Shown: one piece after another, positions 29,818-45,127 of the stretch
How positions within the stretch are numbered: position 1 is the first letter of the stretch
Layout of the letters: each line of letters begins with the position of its first letter
Source of the DNA: Wolfiporia cocos
Taxonomy: Eukaryota; Basidiomycota; Agaricomycetes; Polyporales; Phaeolaceae
Direction of reading: 5' to 3'
Assembly (NCBI GenBank): GCA_029448655.1
Contig: JACCLO010000007.1
Span: 1,116,001-1,180,000 of the forward strand
Length of the DNA stretch: 64,000 nucleotides
The notes under the pieces: generated by a model
What the model was told of the DNA's origin: nothing
The model's database searches: none
What the model saw: the letters and a program-made list of their open reading frames with translations, nothing else
Translations under genes and position numbers: made by a program

Positions 29818-31759
29818 ATGCTACCGCAAGCTTTGCTCCTCTTGTTGCAAACATGGATAGTAGTCGCTGACACACAGCAGTTACCCTTGAATCAGTTACA
29901 AACATTCTCCTCTGCGGCGGCCAACCCTGCCACCTACGCTCTGCCGGTTTCGCCACATCTTTCTGTATCTGTCGCTCTGTGCTCGTACAAGCTATCTAAT
30001 TCACCGCGATTCTTTGTTTCTAACAAGTCGTCATTTGTTCCTGGCCCAGATGATCTGGGAAAGCCCAATGTCTACGAGATTGATCTGGGGGACGGCGGTC
30101 TAGGTAGCTGGACGGGTGCGATGAACGTCTCGGGCACACTAGCGGTGTACAACGCAACCCAAGTCCCTTTTGAGGTCGGTGTCTCCGACGACGGTGAGAC
30201 CGACTCCCTTGGTCGTTACTCATTGAGATGCATCCCTGAATGTGGCTGGCTAGGCAGTTAGCATAGCTTGTGTTTGTTCTATTCCCCCACATCTTGTCTA
30301 GGCGAGTCGGGACGCCTTTTCGTGGCGAGACCACGAGGGCCAGTTCTCCTCGATGATGTATGTATCATGGGGAGACAATTAGCTCCCGATCCCTGGGCTC
30401 TTACTCATCGAGATGCAGCCCTGAGTGTGGCTAGCTAGGCAGGCAGAACAGCTTGTATTTGCTGTGTCCCCTCACACTGTGTCTAGGCGATTGAAGGGAA
30501 TCTCTCAACGATGTGTGCATCCTACGAGGGAGACGACTTGCTTCCTCAGCATCAAGCGCTTAGTGGCAGGAACATCTAACCACAATGACCCAATCTTTCC
30601 GTTCTTTTGCATCGTTTTGATTGATATCAGAATCGTTCCAGCAGTGGATGCTGACTGCATCTCACAGGGCCGATTCACCAAACGCTCGACTCCCTGCCCG
30701 AGGTCGGCGACACAACCGCGAGCCAAGTCCTCCTCTTCTCTCCCCCCTTCTCTCCTCCCGACTTCCCCGTGCCGACCTACCCCAACTACACACTCCCCCC
30801 TGCAAACCTGTCCCTTCCGCCTGAGCCCGCCTCCCCGCCCGACTACTCGATATTCATCGCGCCGACATCCTCCTCCGCGCTCGCGTCGCTGCCCCGCACG
30901 GGCTGCGCAATGCGCGCGTCGAGCGGGAACGTCGGCGTGTACGAGCTCGCGTCCGCGAGCTCGGGCCTCTGGCTGCGCGACGCGGGCGGCTGGCGCTGGC
31001 AGTGGTTCGTGAACGGCATGGCCCCGCAGACGAACTACACCGCATACGCAGTCAAGAACGGGACGCAGGTGACCGCGCCCATCAACTTCGTGACCAAGTC
31101 AGGTGCGTCGTCCCGCCGCGTCCCAGCGCCCCCGCGCTGACCGACACCGCGAAGCGACGTTCTCCTGCCCGATCGTCTACGGGCTGCCGTACTGCCCGTC
31201 CGTGGCGTACGCCGCGCCCATCCCCGGCGCAGACCCGGCGACGGGCGTGACCGCACAGACGCTGCCCGGCGAGCTCTCCTCGTACCTCATCAGCAACATC
31301 GCGAACCTCACCGTGATGCTCACGACGCTCGCGTGCGGGCGCGACCTCTACAGCCCGCTCGTGACGTGCGCGGACTGCCTCTCCGCGTACCGCACCTGGC
31401 TCTGCTTCGTCTCGCTCCCGCGCTGCGCCGAGTACCCCTCGTCGTCGTCGTCCTCGTCGTCGCTGCCCGCGCCCGCGCTCCAGGAGCAGAACGCGACGAA
31501 CCCGCGCAACACGGCGCTCCCCCCTTATCCGGAGAACTACACCGCGGTGCTGCCGTGCGTCGAGGTGTGCAACGCGGCGGACCGCGCGTGCCCGCCGTTC
31601 CTCGGGTTCCGCTGCCCGCTGCCGCAGTACACCGCGGGCTCCAGTTATGGCGTGGGGTTCATCGACAGCGGGATAGACGGACAGGTGGGTGGCGGCTCGA
31701 CAGGGACGGCCGCGGATCAGTGGGGGAATGTGTGGTGTAACTATGGCGGGGTGCTTTGA
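29818..31759 (+). CDS. MID1: MID1-like stretch-activated calcium channel subunit
   Basis: Three exons, 29818-30193, 30668-31102 and 31155-31759, join in frame to 471 residues. A signal peptide (MLPQALLLLLQTWIVVA) is followed by a lumenal/extracellular region rich in N-glycosylation sequons (NYTLPPANLS, NVSGT, NATQV). The Cys-rich C-terminal part is typical of fungal Mid1 (FSCPIVYGLPYCPSVAYA, CADCLSAYRTWLCFVSLPRCAEYP, LPCVEVCNAADRACPPFLGFRCP, ending GNVWCNYGG). Mid1 partners Cch1 in the plasma membrane high-affinity calcium influx channel. The 474-nt first intron is unusually long and internally duplicated. Splice sites are GT-AG and phases agree. Confidence 0.9.
30209..30545 (+). repeat. Tandem duplication inside MID1 intron 1
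   Basis: Two diverged copies, about 30209-30394 and 30395-30545, share CTTACTCATCGAGATGCA-like, GTGGCTGGCTAGGCAG-like and TGTCTAGGCGA strings. The second copy lacks part of the middle. The duplication largely accounts for the 474-nt length of an intron in a genome where about 55 nt is usual. Confidence 0.7.
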
Positions 31760-33134
31760 CCGGCAGTTAGAGATTACTTGGCTGATGAGGATCAATCGGA
31801 CGTGTGAGCATCGAGACGCATGCCAAAAATAGGCGGACCATTTATCAACTCAGGGACGATTTTTGGATGGACTTCATGCGGAATCTACTACGACTCGTGT
31901 CCTTGCGATGAGGTGTTCCGCCATGTTTTGTCCTGGTTGTACAGTAATTGCACCTGTCCACGGGGCTTACATAACAGACAATTACATAGTAGTTCGTGCG
32001 TGATGACTTTCTCCCACTGCTGAGTAACTAACACCTTACCCAAGAGCTTTATGAAACATGCGCCCATCAAGTCGACGCTGAGCAGACGGCCTGTGCCATT
32101 AGGAATGGGGGAAGAATGTCCTGTACTGGCGTCATAAATACTTTCAAGAGTGCAGACCCAATCGGAAGCTACGCATTTACGGACAGCTGTTGTTCATTCG
32201 AGTCTGCATTCTCTATCTGCGACAAATACGTTTTGCCGGACGGGGTCGCCCCCGTTCTAGCCAGCTAGTATGCTGGCTTACCGAGCTGCAATGGACTTAT
32301 GACTTTGCCAGTGTCGGCCGGAGAGCACTGCGCACCGGTTGGAGGGTAGTCGACCTAGAGGCGGAGCCCCCCACTAGCACTACCTGTTCACACAAATACA
32401 TTTCTGTGGCGGCTGCATTGTCATGTCTGCGCAAGCTCTGCTAAGCATATGGCATCATTATCATAGCAGCTGTTACCAGGAACTGAGCGCCATCCTTTAC
32501 GGACATATGTAAGTGTGTTTCATATGTCACTCCCCTGTCTTGACATCTCAGCATCACAGGCTGCAAGCCACAGCCGATTTCGTAATGAGCTGCTCACAGA
32601 GTTTGATCGTAGCACACCTTGTGCGTTTCGCGCAGATGTAATGCTTGACCGCACGGACACTTGAAACACCACAGTAAACGGGACTCCCCGAAAGACAAAC
32701 CCGAAAGACAAATATGGGCGGTGGCTATGCACTGTGTGTGCAGGGCGCAAATGCAGATCTCGATCAGTTCGGTGAAATATGGGGCAGTGTCACGAAGGCT
32801 CGCTTGGCGTTTCGAGGTAGACCCTGTAAGCCCCCTGCCATATACCAGATGAAGATGAAGCCTCCGTCGTCCACCAGAGGCCAGTGCGGTGCTTCTCTGC
32901 GCAAGCACGCCTGGTCAAGAATATTTATCCCAATAAGGCAACCACGCGTCATGGACCCTAGCCGCGCGTCGGCCCCGCGCTGACGTCGAGTCGGCGGATG
33001 TGCCCAAATGATGTGATGGCCGGCATTGTGTGGCTATAACATGCCGCCTTGAGAAGGATTATCCTGTGCCCACGGGCGGCGTGCTGTTCCAGGTCCGGGC
33101 TTGACGAGCCCGATGCCTGCCCGTATGCCTGCCC
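31760..33134. other. Intergenic region
   Basis: About 1.4 kb between MID1 and the secreted-protein gene; no coding sequence recognised on either strand. Confidence 0.5.
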
Positions 33135-33142
33135 TATATAAA
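33135..33142 (+). promoter_or_regulatory. TATA box
   Basis: TATATAAA lies 75 nt before the ATG of the secreted-protein gene at 33217, a plausible core promoter for a highly expressed secreted protein. Confidence 0.65.
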
Positions 33143-33216
33143 CCTTATGACGAGGCCAGAGTCAACGTCAACTGACGAGTTACGACATACCCCCGTATAT
33201 CTTCGCATTCCACCAC

Positions 33217-33960
33217 ATGATGTTTTCTGTTGTATCCACGCTCATCGCACTCGTGGCCTCCGCGACCGCCGTGCCCGTCCTGCAGGGCCGCCAAACTGGC
33301 GCCTCATGCGCCGGGTTCAGCGAGACGTCCACAGACACGACGGCATACAACTTCACCCTCGCGGCGTACAACCTGACCCTGCCCAACGCGAACGCGACGG
33401 GTGCGCCGCTCGTCCTTGGCTACGGCCCCCCGGGCGACAGCGCGGCTGCGAGCGAATGGGCGATCTCGGTACGTCAACATCACCATTCCGCAGACTTCGC
33501 AGCAAACTCACGCTTGCCTGCAGACGTACGCGTCCTGGGGCGTGAACGACTGGCCGTACTTCACGCTTCAGAGCGGCGCACTCTACCCGCAGCCCGGGCC
33601 GAACGAGAACGGCTTGGGAGCGTACGACTTCCAGGTCCAGCCTGGCAGTGAAGTCGCCTTCTTCGTCACAGTGCAACAGAGTTCTCCCTCTCCTGCGGAG
33701 ATATATTGCGCAGTGGTCAGTCAACATTGCCGGCCGTGGCAGTCAATTCGAGACTTATTGACGGGCTCATGCAGGACAACTCCACGGAATACTCGGTCCT
33801 CGCAGTGAACAACGACGCGGATAACTTTTCCTTGTGCGTGGCTACGGCCGACTGGACAGATATCCCGCAGTACAACATCGTGTACCAACCGGAGGCGAAC
33901 GCGACTCAGTACACCTATGACACTTGCTATCCCGTCCGCGTCCAGTTGATCCCCCTTTGA
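33217..33960 (+). CDS. Small secreted protein, paralog 1
   Basis: Exons 33217-33468, 33524-33715 and 33775-33960 join in frame to 209 residues. The signal peptide is about 1-19 (MMFSVVSTLIALVASATAV). The mature part has four cysteines (GASCAGF, EIYCAV, FSLCVA, YDTCYP) and sequons such as NFTLAAYNLT. I do not recognise the family. The protein is homologous to the 56607-57313 product, also 209 residues, sharing NATGAPLVLG, the IYCA region and YDTCYPV-VQL. It is probably an extracellular or wall-associated protein. Introns are 50-60 nt with GT-AG ends. Confidence 0.85.
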
Positions 33961-34469
33961 AGGATGCATCCCTAATATGAAAAAGGGTGCACCTACACAT
34001 TTCATCCCCTAGTTAATGACTGCTACGTATTCACGGACTCTACGGACTTCAGTAACGGATCCATGGTGTTTGTAACCGTACCCATAGGCCCCAGTATAGT
34101 TGTACGATATTGCTTGCCAATCGCATAATTGTTTCATGCCATTACCCGTCGTCTGTCAGCGAATGAAGGCTCGCCAACGCATGATTCATTCTATTCCCAT
34201 ATCAATCAGTTGTTAGTTCAACAGATGCAGATGTACCATGTGTAGCCCTGCGCAGATATAACGAACGATGAAGCACACGGTGCTCATCATCACCCCATAA
34301 TATGATTCACCCCGTGTCGATTGCATCCTCTGGCAGACTACATCAGCGACGCCCTACTACCTACGTCGGTACCCTCTGGGGGCACGGGCAGCTCTCCGCT
34401 CCTGTCAGACACAAACGCAGTATAGCTGGCAAGGGTCGGTCAGAGCGTCACATGAAGAAGCGCGGAGAC
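33961..34469. other. Convergent intergenic region
   Basis: About 500 bp between the secreted-protein gene and the 3' end of PEX1, on opposite strands. Nothing else was recognised. Confidence 0.5.
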
Positions 34470-38576
<4,107 letters not shown>

Positions 38577-39908
38577 GATTGCAGAATAGATGTGAGTGTG
38601 TTAAGTTCTGCCACGAATGGCTAATGGGTAAGAGGGCTGTGCGAGTGATGCTGCAATGCTCAGGTCTGTGAAGAGCAGCACTCAGAGCGCGAGTCCTAGA
38701 AGACTTGAAAGTGGCGGTCATACGCTACGCGTTCACTAGCTCTGTCTTGTGCAGCGAGGTCTGCATATACTACGGCACGAGAGTTCACAAGATATCGTGA
38801 ATTGCAAGCATGCCCAAGGACTTCGACTTCTACCAAGTGAGAGCAAGTGCTGAAGTAGTTAGCGCTAACACCTGGTACTTCGGCAACGCCACCCCCACCG
38901 CACTGATTTCACGTGCTATGACCGGCTTCCCGTTCCGGCAAGTCGATCTGTGGCGGATGCTCTTTCATAACCTCGAGCGAACGATTCTAGCTTTAACATG
39001 TTTACAAGATAAAATTGAAAGCTCTTCATAAACTCTCTCATCTCTCATCTAACCCACCATGTCCCAGCGACGTTCACACTCGCCCTCACCTTCTGCATCT
39101 CCTCGTGCAGCTAAACGACAAAAGCTCGACTCTGAGCCCCTCATTTCGGAGGATTATAAGCATGAAATCGTCCTCGTACCCATGGTCAGATCATCCAGAC
39201 CCTGCCGCTGTTATGCGTCCTGACCCAGCTGGACTGGAACAGCGTTCGCAGGGCTTGAGATTAGACCCTCAATTGGACACGATTACGAGTGAAATACAAG
39301 CATGGTGGAACCACTCCAAGTCCGAGCATGTCAGAATAGCGGATCCAGTGTGCTGCCCTTATCCTTCAGGCATCTCTAATGGCATTTCCTGACAATCCGG
39401 GGCGCGCCGCCAAAGTAGTCCGAGAGAGCCTCATTTTCGTCAAAATTTCGTCAATAGAGAGTATTTGCTGGGACCTAGGTTAGTGCGAGGAAAAGTTTGA
39501 GGCCCATGGTCCGGCGCCTATATTAATGACACAGGACTAAGTAGCGTATAGGCGCTGGCATCGACAGGCTGCAGTTCGAGCGAAATTCTGGTCCCAGCAA
39601 ATACAGCTAGAAAGACCGTGACCAGTTTTGTAAGGCTCCACGACATTGGTGGGGAGCGGGCGAGCGCGTCCTCTGCGACGATGCCACATTGATTGCTCTC
39701 GTCCAGTCTGACAAGATTGATCCATTCTCATTCTCTTCGCCAACGTCCAGCCCGCAGGATGTCGTGGATCTTGGAAGACTCTAGTGAGCTATCAACGCCA
39801 TTTGACCACAATATACATAATTGACTGCGTTGTATTGACAGGAGAGGGTACTCTACTCATCTTGTTCTATAGTATCAATTTACTCAGCTCAATATCCCCT
39901 CAGCGACC
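38577..39908. other. Intergenic region with possible exon fragments
   Basis: No complete gene. At 39059 a plus-strand frame begins MSQRRSHSPSPSASPRAAKR, a nuclear-signal-like N-terminus that soon stops. Near 39657-39784 a frame reads CDDATLIALVQSDKIDPFSF before a stop. They may be upstream exons or debris of the pseudogene that follows; neither can be assigned. Confidence 0.4.
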
Positions 39909-40502
39909 ATGGAAGCTTGGAAGGCCGGTTATGTCGGCTATGGCGCTCTACGCCTCATCAAAACGGTGAAGGACATCGCGAGCAGCATCAATGGGCCCTA
40001 CTCCAACACCATGCCGATCATTCAGAGTTCCGGTACAAGGAAATCCCGGATGATTGACGAGATGGCTAAATCCATTTTCACGCTACCGTTCAAGCTTGCA
40101 CCAACTGGGGTAGATGGCGGTGGGCGATTATTCTCGATGTGCCAATCGCAACCGTCGTTCATCATGTCCGATTTTGTATAGCGACCTACCCCGCGTCTGA
40201 CGCAGCCATCCGCTGCCATGCGAATAAGTACACTGGGCGTGATTTTGTCATTGCTAGATATCTCGTTTTCTTTGCCTCCTTGCTCAGCGTTGTCGCAGAG
40301 GAGGTCATCCATATTTGGGGCGATTCCCCACGAGTGTTACCTTCTGAGTGGCGTGCACATCTCGAGACAGACGACAAGCGTGCATCCTTGTACCGGCGCG
40401 CGGTCGAGGGAGTGCCCGCTATATGGCAGGAAGTCGATGAAAGGGCACGTATCAAAGCATGGGTACATGTCGAAGGAAGGGTACGTATCGGGTCTTCTGT
40501 AA

Positions 40503-40524
40503 CCCCCCCCGGGCCCCCCCCCCC
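40503..40524. repeat. Poly-C tract
   Basis: C8-GGG-C11, inside a probable intron or degenerate part of the P-loop pseudogene; the plus strand reads GTAA before it and GTTAG after it. Confidence 0.85.
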
Positions 40525-41768
40525 GTTAGATGTGAACACTTGCTCGAGCTCTAGACTGCTCCATCAGAACAGCGCACTACACGGGAGTCTCTACATTACT
40601 CCGAGGTACACACAACGCTTACACCTCCACTCCGAATGACCACTGATTTGTCCCGTGCTCAGAAAATGTTCCGCGAGTGCGCATCGGAGACAGTGAAAGG
40701 GCCTATTAAGCAATTGCAGCAAGCCATCGGTCATCCCTTGGAGGGGGCGAACAGCATAATTGTCCTCCATTTCGACGAGAGCTACGACTTGCTCGAGTAC
40801 AAAACCACTGACGCTAGCACATACTACGATTGTCTCGTCAGCGCCCTTGACGCCCTCAAAGCTGCGAAGATTATTGGACTTTTCTTGTCGACGACCTCCT
40901 TTGTGGCGAAATATGCTCCGACTCATGAGAATATGCCGTCTGATCGTGCCCAAGCTGAAGCCTTACAACCCCCTTACACCGAACTACCCTTCGATTGCCA
41001 TCCGAATTTTTTCCCCTGGGAATCAATATACTGTGGATGCATTGAGCACTCCAAAGTTCCAGGCTAACTTTGGTCGTCCGCTGTACGTTATTCGATGTCC
41101 AATCCTTCGTTCTTTGATGAGTCGGTTTCTAACGAAACAGCATTGATCAGGTTCTGGACGCGGCATCGGTACGGCTATCGCACCATCAAGGAAGGGATCG
41201 TACACTTCGCGCGCGAGAAGCTGCTTTGCGACAGTTCGCTTGCTCCTTCCTCCCTCCGACGACTATTGCTATCAGTCCCATCTCCGCGCGAACTCCAGGG
41301 GCTTGCTGTTCTAGACATGCGCATTATGCTGGATTTCGGACCCCATCGAGACGCGAACATCGTGCAGCAGCGTCTCATTGAGAGTCACATGCGAATTGCC
41401 GTATCCATTCCTGCCCACCGAGAGTACTCCTATTCGGCATATCCGTCCGAACCTCTCCTCGCAGAAGCCGCTGCGCGCATCATGGCCACAATCCGGGAGG
41501 AACAGAACGATGATGACGACAATCTCGCACGGACGTTGCAGAAATACACGGAGAGTGGTCTGATATCCAAGGGCGATCGTGGGGAGTTGGTTGCTCGATT
41601 GCTCTTGACCCTCGCTCTCGACAAAGCTCGATGCACTCAAGACGGTGCATCCGTGTCGAAAGCAGCCGTTAACTACAGCCGGGCTGTGCTTGTAAAGGAC
41701 TTCCTGGTAGCTCTTCTTGGGGAACAGCAGTGGGAAAGAATCAAGACCATGAAGCCCAACAACACGCT

Positions 41769-41785
41769 GGGGGGGGGGGGGGGGG
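41769..41785. repeat. Poly-G tract causing a frame change
   Basis: Seventeen consecutive G. The family-like coding sequence before and after lies in frames that differ by one base, so length change of this run explains the break. Confidence 0.85.
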
Positions 41786-42411
41786 TCGATGGAAGGCGCG
41801 TTCAAGTATGCAAAGGTCCGCTTTACGCACTTTGGTCGTGCCGGCGACATTGCATCGGCCTCGACTAGCGCCGCTGCCTTCCGGGCCATGATCCGCGGGA
41901 TGGCGTTCCAGTGCTGCCCACAGCAGCCGGTAATCGATATCGTCATTCCGATTTTCCTCGTTAACGAAAACTCGACTGCGAGGGTTTGTGAGGAGCGCAT
42001 GACCGGCCTGCTCATTCAAGTCAAGAATCGCATGGAATCGAGTATCACCGCGCAAGTCGCCATCGACGAAGCTGCTGTCCATTTCTTCCCTAACGGCAGC
42101 GCGCGGACTGAACGGCGGCCATACATCACTATCGTCATGGAACTCGGCATCCGGCCTGTATAGACACGGACTTCGGGGAATCTCAGCATCCCCCGGTGGA
42201 GGATGAGGGAGTGATCATCGGCGAGGAGAAGAGTCGTTAATCTCCTCGTGCCGTCCCTGTCCACTTGTGTTATAGCCTAATTATCCGCGGCTGCTCTCGG
42301 GCCGTCTATAGCCGGGATGTCTACGCCAATCTGCTCGAATCCCGCAATATGTTCACGGAACACTCTCGTCCGGAAAACATCGACGTGATCAAGGGCATGA
42401 AGGCGTCGTAG

Positions 42412-42854
42412 ATAGACGAACCTGACTGTAACGATTTTGCGCAGAACTGTCCAGCGGTGCAGAAGGTTCAAGGTTGAGGAAGTAGAAGGGGTGAATGTTG
42501 GGAGATGAACAGGCTTATTGAGGTTGAACCGCTGTGTGGACATGACTTTGTAAGACACGCCCGACGGCTCTCACCATCTCTTACTACCATACTGCACCTA
42601 CTTCGGTGCTTGCTATCTTGTCACCCACCTAGGTCGTTATTTCCACTAACGACTCAGTCGTTGCTCCACTATAAATGACGCAGAAATGCTCCTCTTACTG
42701 CTGCAATTTACCAACCCTCGACATCATTGCAATTTAACGCACTATAGCCCACATGCAGAAAAACATTGCATTTCCATTCGTAATGGATCCTAGTATCTAA
42801 ATACCTGACTTGCTTAGAGATTGGATGCACGCCACAGCCTTCTACGGCTAATAT
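42412..42854. other. Intergenic region
   Basis: About 440 bp between the pseudogene end and the 3' end of the monooxygenase gene; a 93-codon minus frame at 42277-42558 overlaps the pseudogene and is probably a shadow. Confidence 0.5.
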
Positions 42855-44666
42855 TTAATGATGACCTCCTCCATCTGCTTGCAGCAGCTCCTTCTCAAGT
42901 ATCTCTAGCGCAGTATCACGATCCTGGGCAAAAGTTGCGAATTTTACCCACTCGAACGCTGCACATAGCTCGCGCCCCACCTCCTCCAATTTAGAAATAG
43001 GAACCGCACCCGATGCACTGGCTTCCTCGCTCAGCTTCTCCAGGCCAGTGGTTTGAAGTGCGTAGAGCCGAAGGTTTTCCCAAGAAATCCGTGAAACCTC
43101 TTGGGATATGGGACGGCGCACAGCGTCGTACGCCTTCAGAGCTTTCTCAACATTGCGGGCCGTAACCGCCGGATGGGAGAGTATAGCGGCAAGGATGTAA
43201 CCGTCCTAGAGCACGATCAATGCTCGGCCGTTAGCTAAGTAGTTACTGTGTATCCAGCATTTCATACGCACCTCCGCACCTTGTCCCGCGCCGGATCCCT
43301 GGAACGGCGTCATGGCATGCGCCTAACGAACAAATCGAAGGTGAGAATGGATGCTTCAGGCCACTGACAAGACTTATTACCGCATCTCCAAGAATGGCAA
43401 CTTTGCCACTGACGTATGTGGGTAACGGCTGCAGCACATGTATAGCCCACAATTTGACCGTATCAACACACTGCGAGCAGTTTAGTCGACCAACCTGAAG
43501 AGGAAGTCGAAGCACCCACTTCGAGAAGTTCTTTCATCTGTACCTCAAACATGGAGAAATCAGAAGCGAACTCGTCCTTCGAGGACTTGCGAACCCAGAC
43601 AGGCCCGTATGAGGTACCCTCCAGCGATGTGTTCGATACGTAGGCTGCAAAATTGATCAACCGACCTTGTGAGACTGGGTACGTGGCGACAAGCTGGACA
43701 TCCTTGGTTAAACATACCCCAAATGACAAACATTGTACATACCTTATGCTTGCCGAAGGACTAATAGCGGATGATCAGCGAATCTGAATACCAGGTTATT
43801 TGCGACGGGAATCACGAACAAGCAACGGTCGTTCCAACGCTACGTGATCTGCTCGCACTTCGCGCAGCGCTTTTGCTGGGAATACACCTCGATACGCAAG
43901 GACTCCCGTCCACTGCGGCGTCGCCTTCTCCGTGAGATCTGCGGCAGCCGCATCGTCTCCGTTGGCAGTGGCTGTTGCGGCTAAGTGGCGAAACATCGCA
44001 TTGCGGACGGCTGACTTGATACCGTCACAGCCAACGAGGACATCGCATGTTGCAGATGATTCATCTTTGAATTCGAGACGTATCTTGCCTGATTCAACCT
44101 CAGCGTACGATGTCAGTCTCTTCGAGAAGTAAATATTGTAGCCTGCAGGGAGGTGCTTGGCGAGAACGGACTGGAATTCCGCCCTATAAAACGTCGTGAA
44201 TGCGACTTAAGGCCGGTCACTACAAGGTAAGCACAATACGATGTTCATATCCTCACCTCTGTCGTTCACTTCGTTGAACGGTATCCCTTCGCGCTGATCG
44301 GCCTTCCGGTATAGCCAGCTTCCTGAAAGATCAAAAGATGAGTGTCTATTTATCACGAGACTGCCGGACAAGACAACCTGGCGCCTTCTCTGAGACTGCA
44401 GCTAGTTCATCCGCAAGCCCTAAGTCTTTGAGCAGCTCCCATGCCCGCGGCCACACGCCTACGCCAGCACCAACCTCAGTGAATTCTGCAGCTGCCTCGT
44501 ATATGTCTACATCGACGTTGGCATTGAATCGGTGGAGTGACAAGGCAAATACGAGCCCGCCTATACCGGCGCCTCTAGATGTTGTGCGTACCGAATGTCA
44601 CCTCTGATTGTGGACGAGGACTAACGGTACTTACACTATCGCGACTCTGAACTTAGCCTCACTCAT
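42855..44666 (-). CDS. FAD-dependent aromatic monooxygenase (salicylate hydroxylase-like)
   Basis: A multi-exon gene. The first exon (MSEAKFRVAIV) splices into GAGIGGLVFALSLHRF, the Rossmann GxGxxG for FAD. DIYEAAAEFTEVGAGVGVWP follows, with the conserved E and the GAGV turn of this group. Further on GKVAILGDA splices to AHAMTPFQGSGAGQGAE, the GD motif that binds the FAD ribose and pyrophosphate. The C-terminus (YALQTTGLEKLSEE...) ends at 42855. Enzymes of this class hydroxylate phenolic acids with NAD(P)H and O2; the substrate cannot be read. Introns are 50-60 nt. No defect was seen, though not every exon was traced. Confidence 0.85.
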
Positions 44667-45127
44667 GCTGGGAGCCCTTTGCGACTGTGAGTTAGTATAT
44701 CTGTGAGTTACTGTATCACCAGTGGAATGCCCCTCTTATACAACAAAGTGATACGAAAATTGCCATTGACAGGACGGCGCTGTTCCGCGGCGAGGGATGA
44801 CATGGACTAGTCAGTAGCCTTCTAGTGTCTCAATGCACTCCACACCCGGCGGCAAGGGCATATCATGTGATACAGTTTGATCTCAGGGACTTGCTTCTGG
44901 GAAGAAACGTCGACCTCCGAACCTTGCTTCTGAGAACCAACGTCAACGTCCGAACTGATGCGACGCAGTAAATGAGTGTCTGATTCGCCGCCACATCACA
45001 ATCTGGCGCCTGAGCATCAAACCACTAGGCTTCAATATTACATATCCTGAGGATGTGCTCAGTCAGTTCGGCGCTGACAAGAGGGAGGATGATGCCTCTA
45101 AGCTTACAGCAACCCCGTGCACCTCGC
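44667..45127. other. Intergenic region
   Basis: About 460 bp upstream of the monooxygenase and downstream of the MFS gene. A pair of similar strings, GGACTTGCTTCTGGGAAGAA and CCTTGCTTCTGAGAACCAAC, occurs at 44884-44943. No gene seen. Confidence 0.45.

Larger units (their letters stand above)
39909..42411 (+). pseudogene. Decayed member of an Agaricomycete P-loop-like protein family
   Basis: A gene-like reading starts MEAWKAGYVGYGALRLIK and continues through IIQSSGTRKSRMIDEMAK, YPASDAAIR after an intron (about 40107-40180), FGRPL joined to FWTRHRYGYRTIKEG across an intron (to about 41150), VHFAREKLLCD, AFKYAKVRFTHFGRAGD and the C-terminal NLLESRNMFTEHSRPENID (stop at 42409). From memory this family normally has a GxGKS-type P-loop; here it is GTRKS. 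It is broken by a frame change near T6C4 at about 41008, a 17-G run at 41769-41785 and an in-frame TAA at 42238-42240. The function of the family is unknown to me. Confidence 0.65.

Noticed and set aside
30854..31795. Long minus-strand frames opposite MID1 exons 2 and 3
   Set aside because: Arg/Ala-rich shadows of a very GC-rich coding strand; the plus strand carries the recognised MID1 sequence.
39059..39220. YKHEIVLVPMVRSS resembles the start of a dihydrouridine synthase
   Set aside because: Only a few residues match, the frame stops at once and no catalytic region follows; too weak to call.
39909..42411. Calling the P-loop-like locus an intact gene
   Set aside because: Two frame changes, a changed P-loop and an in-frame stop were seen; listed as a pseudogene, with sequencing error as the alternative.
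42277..42558. 93-codon minus-strand frame
   Set aside because: It overlaps the plus-strand C-terminal segment of the P-loop pseudogene and shows no recognisable domain.
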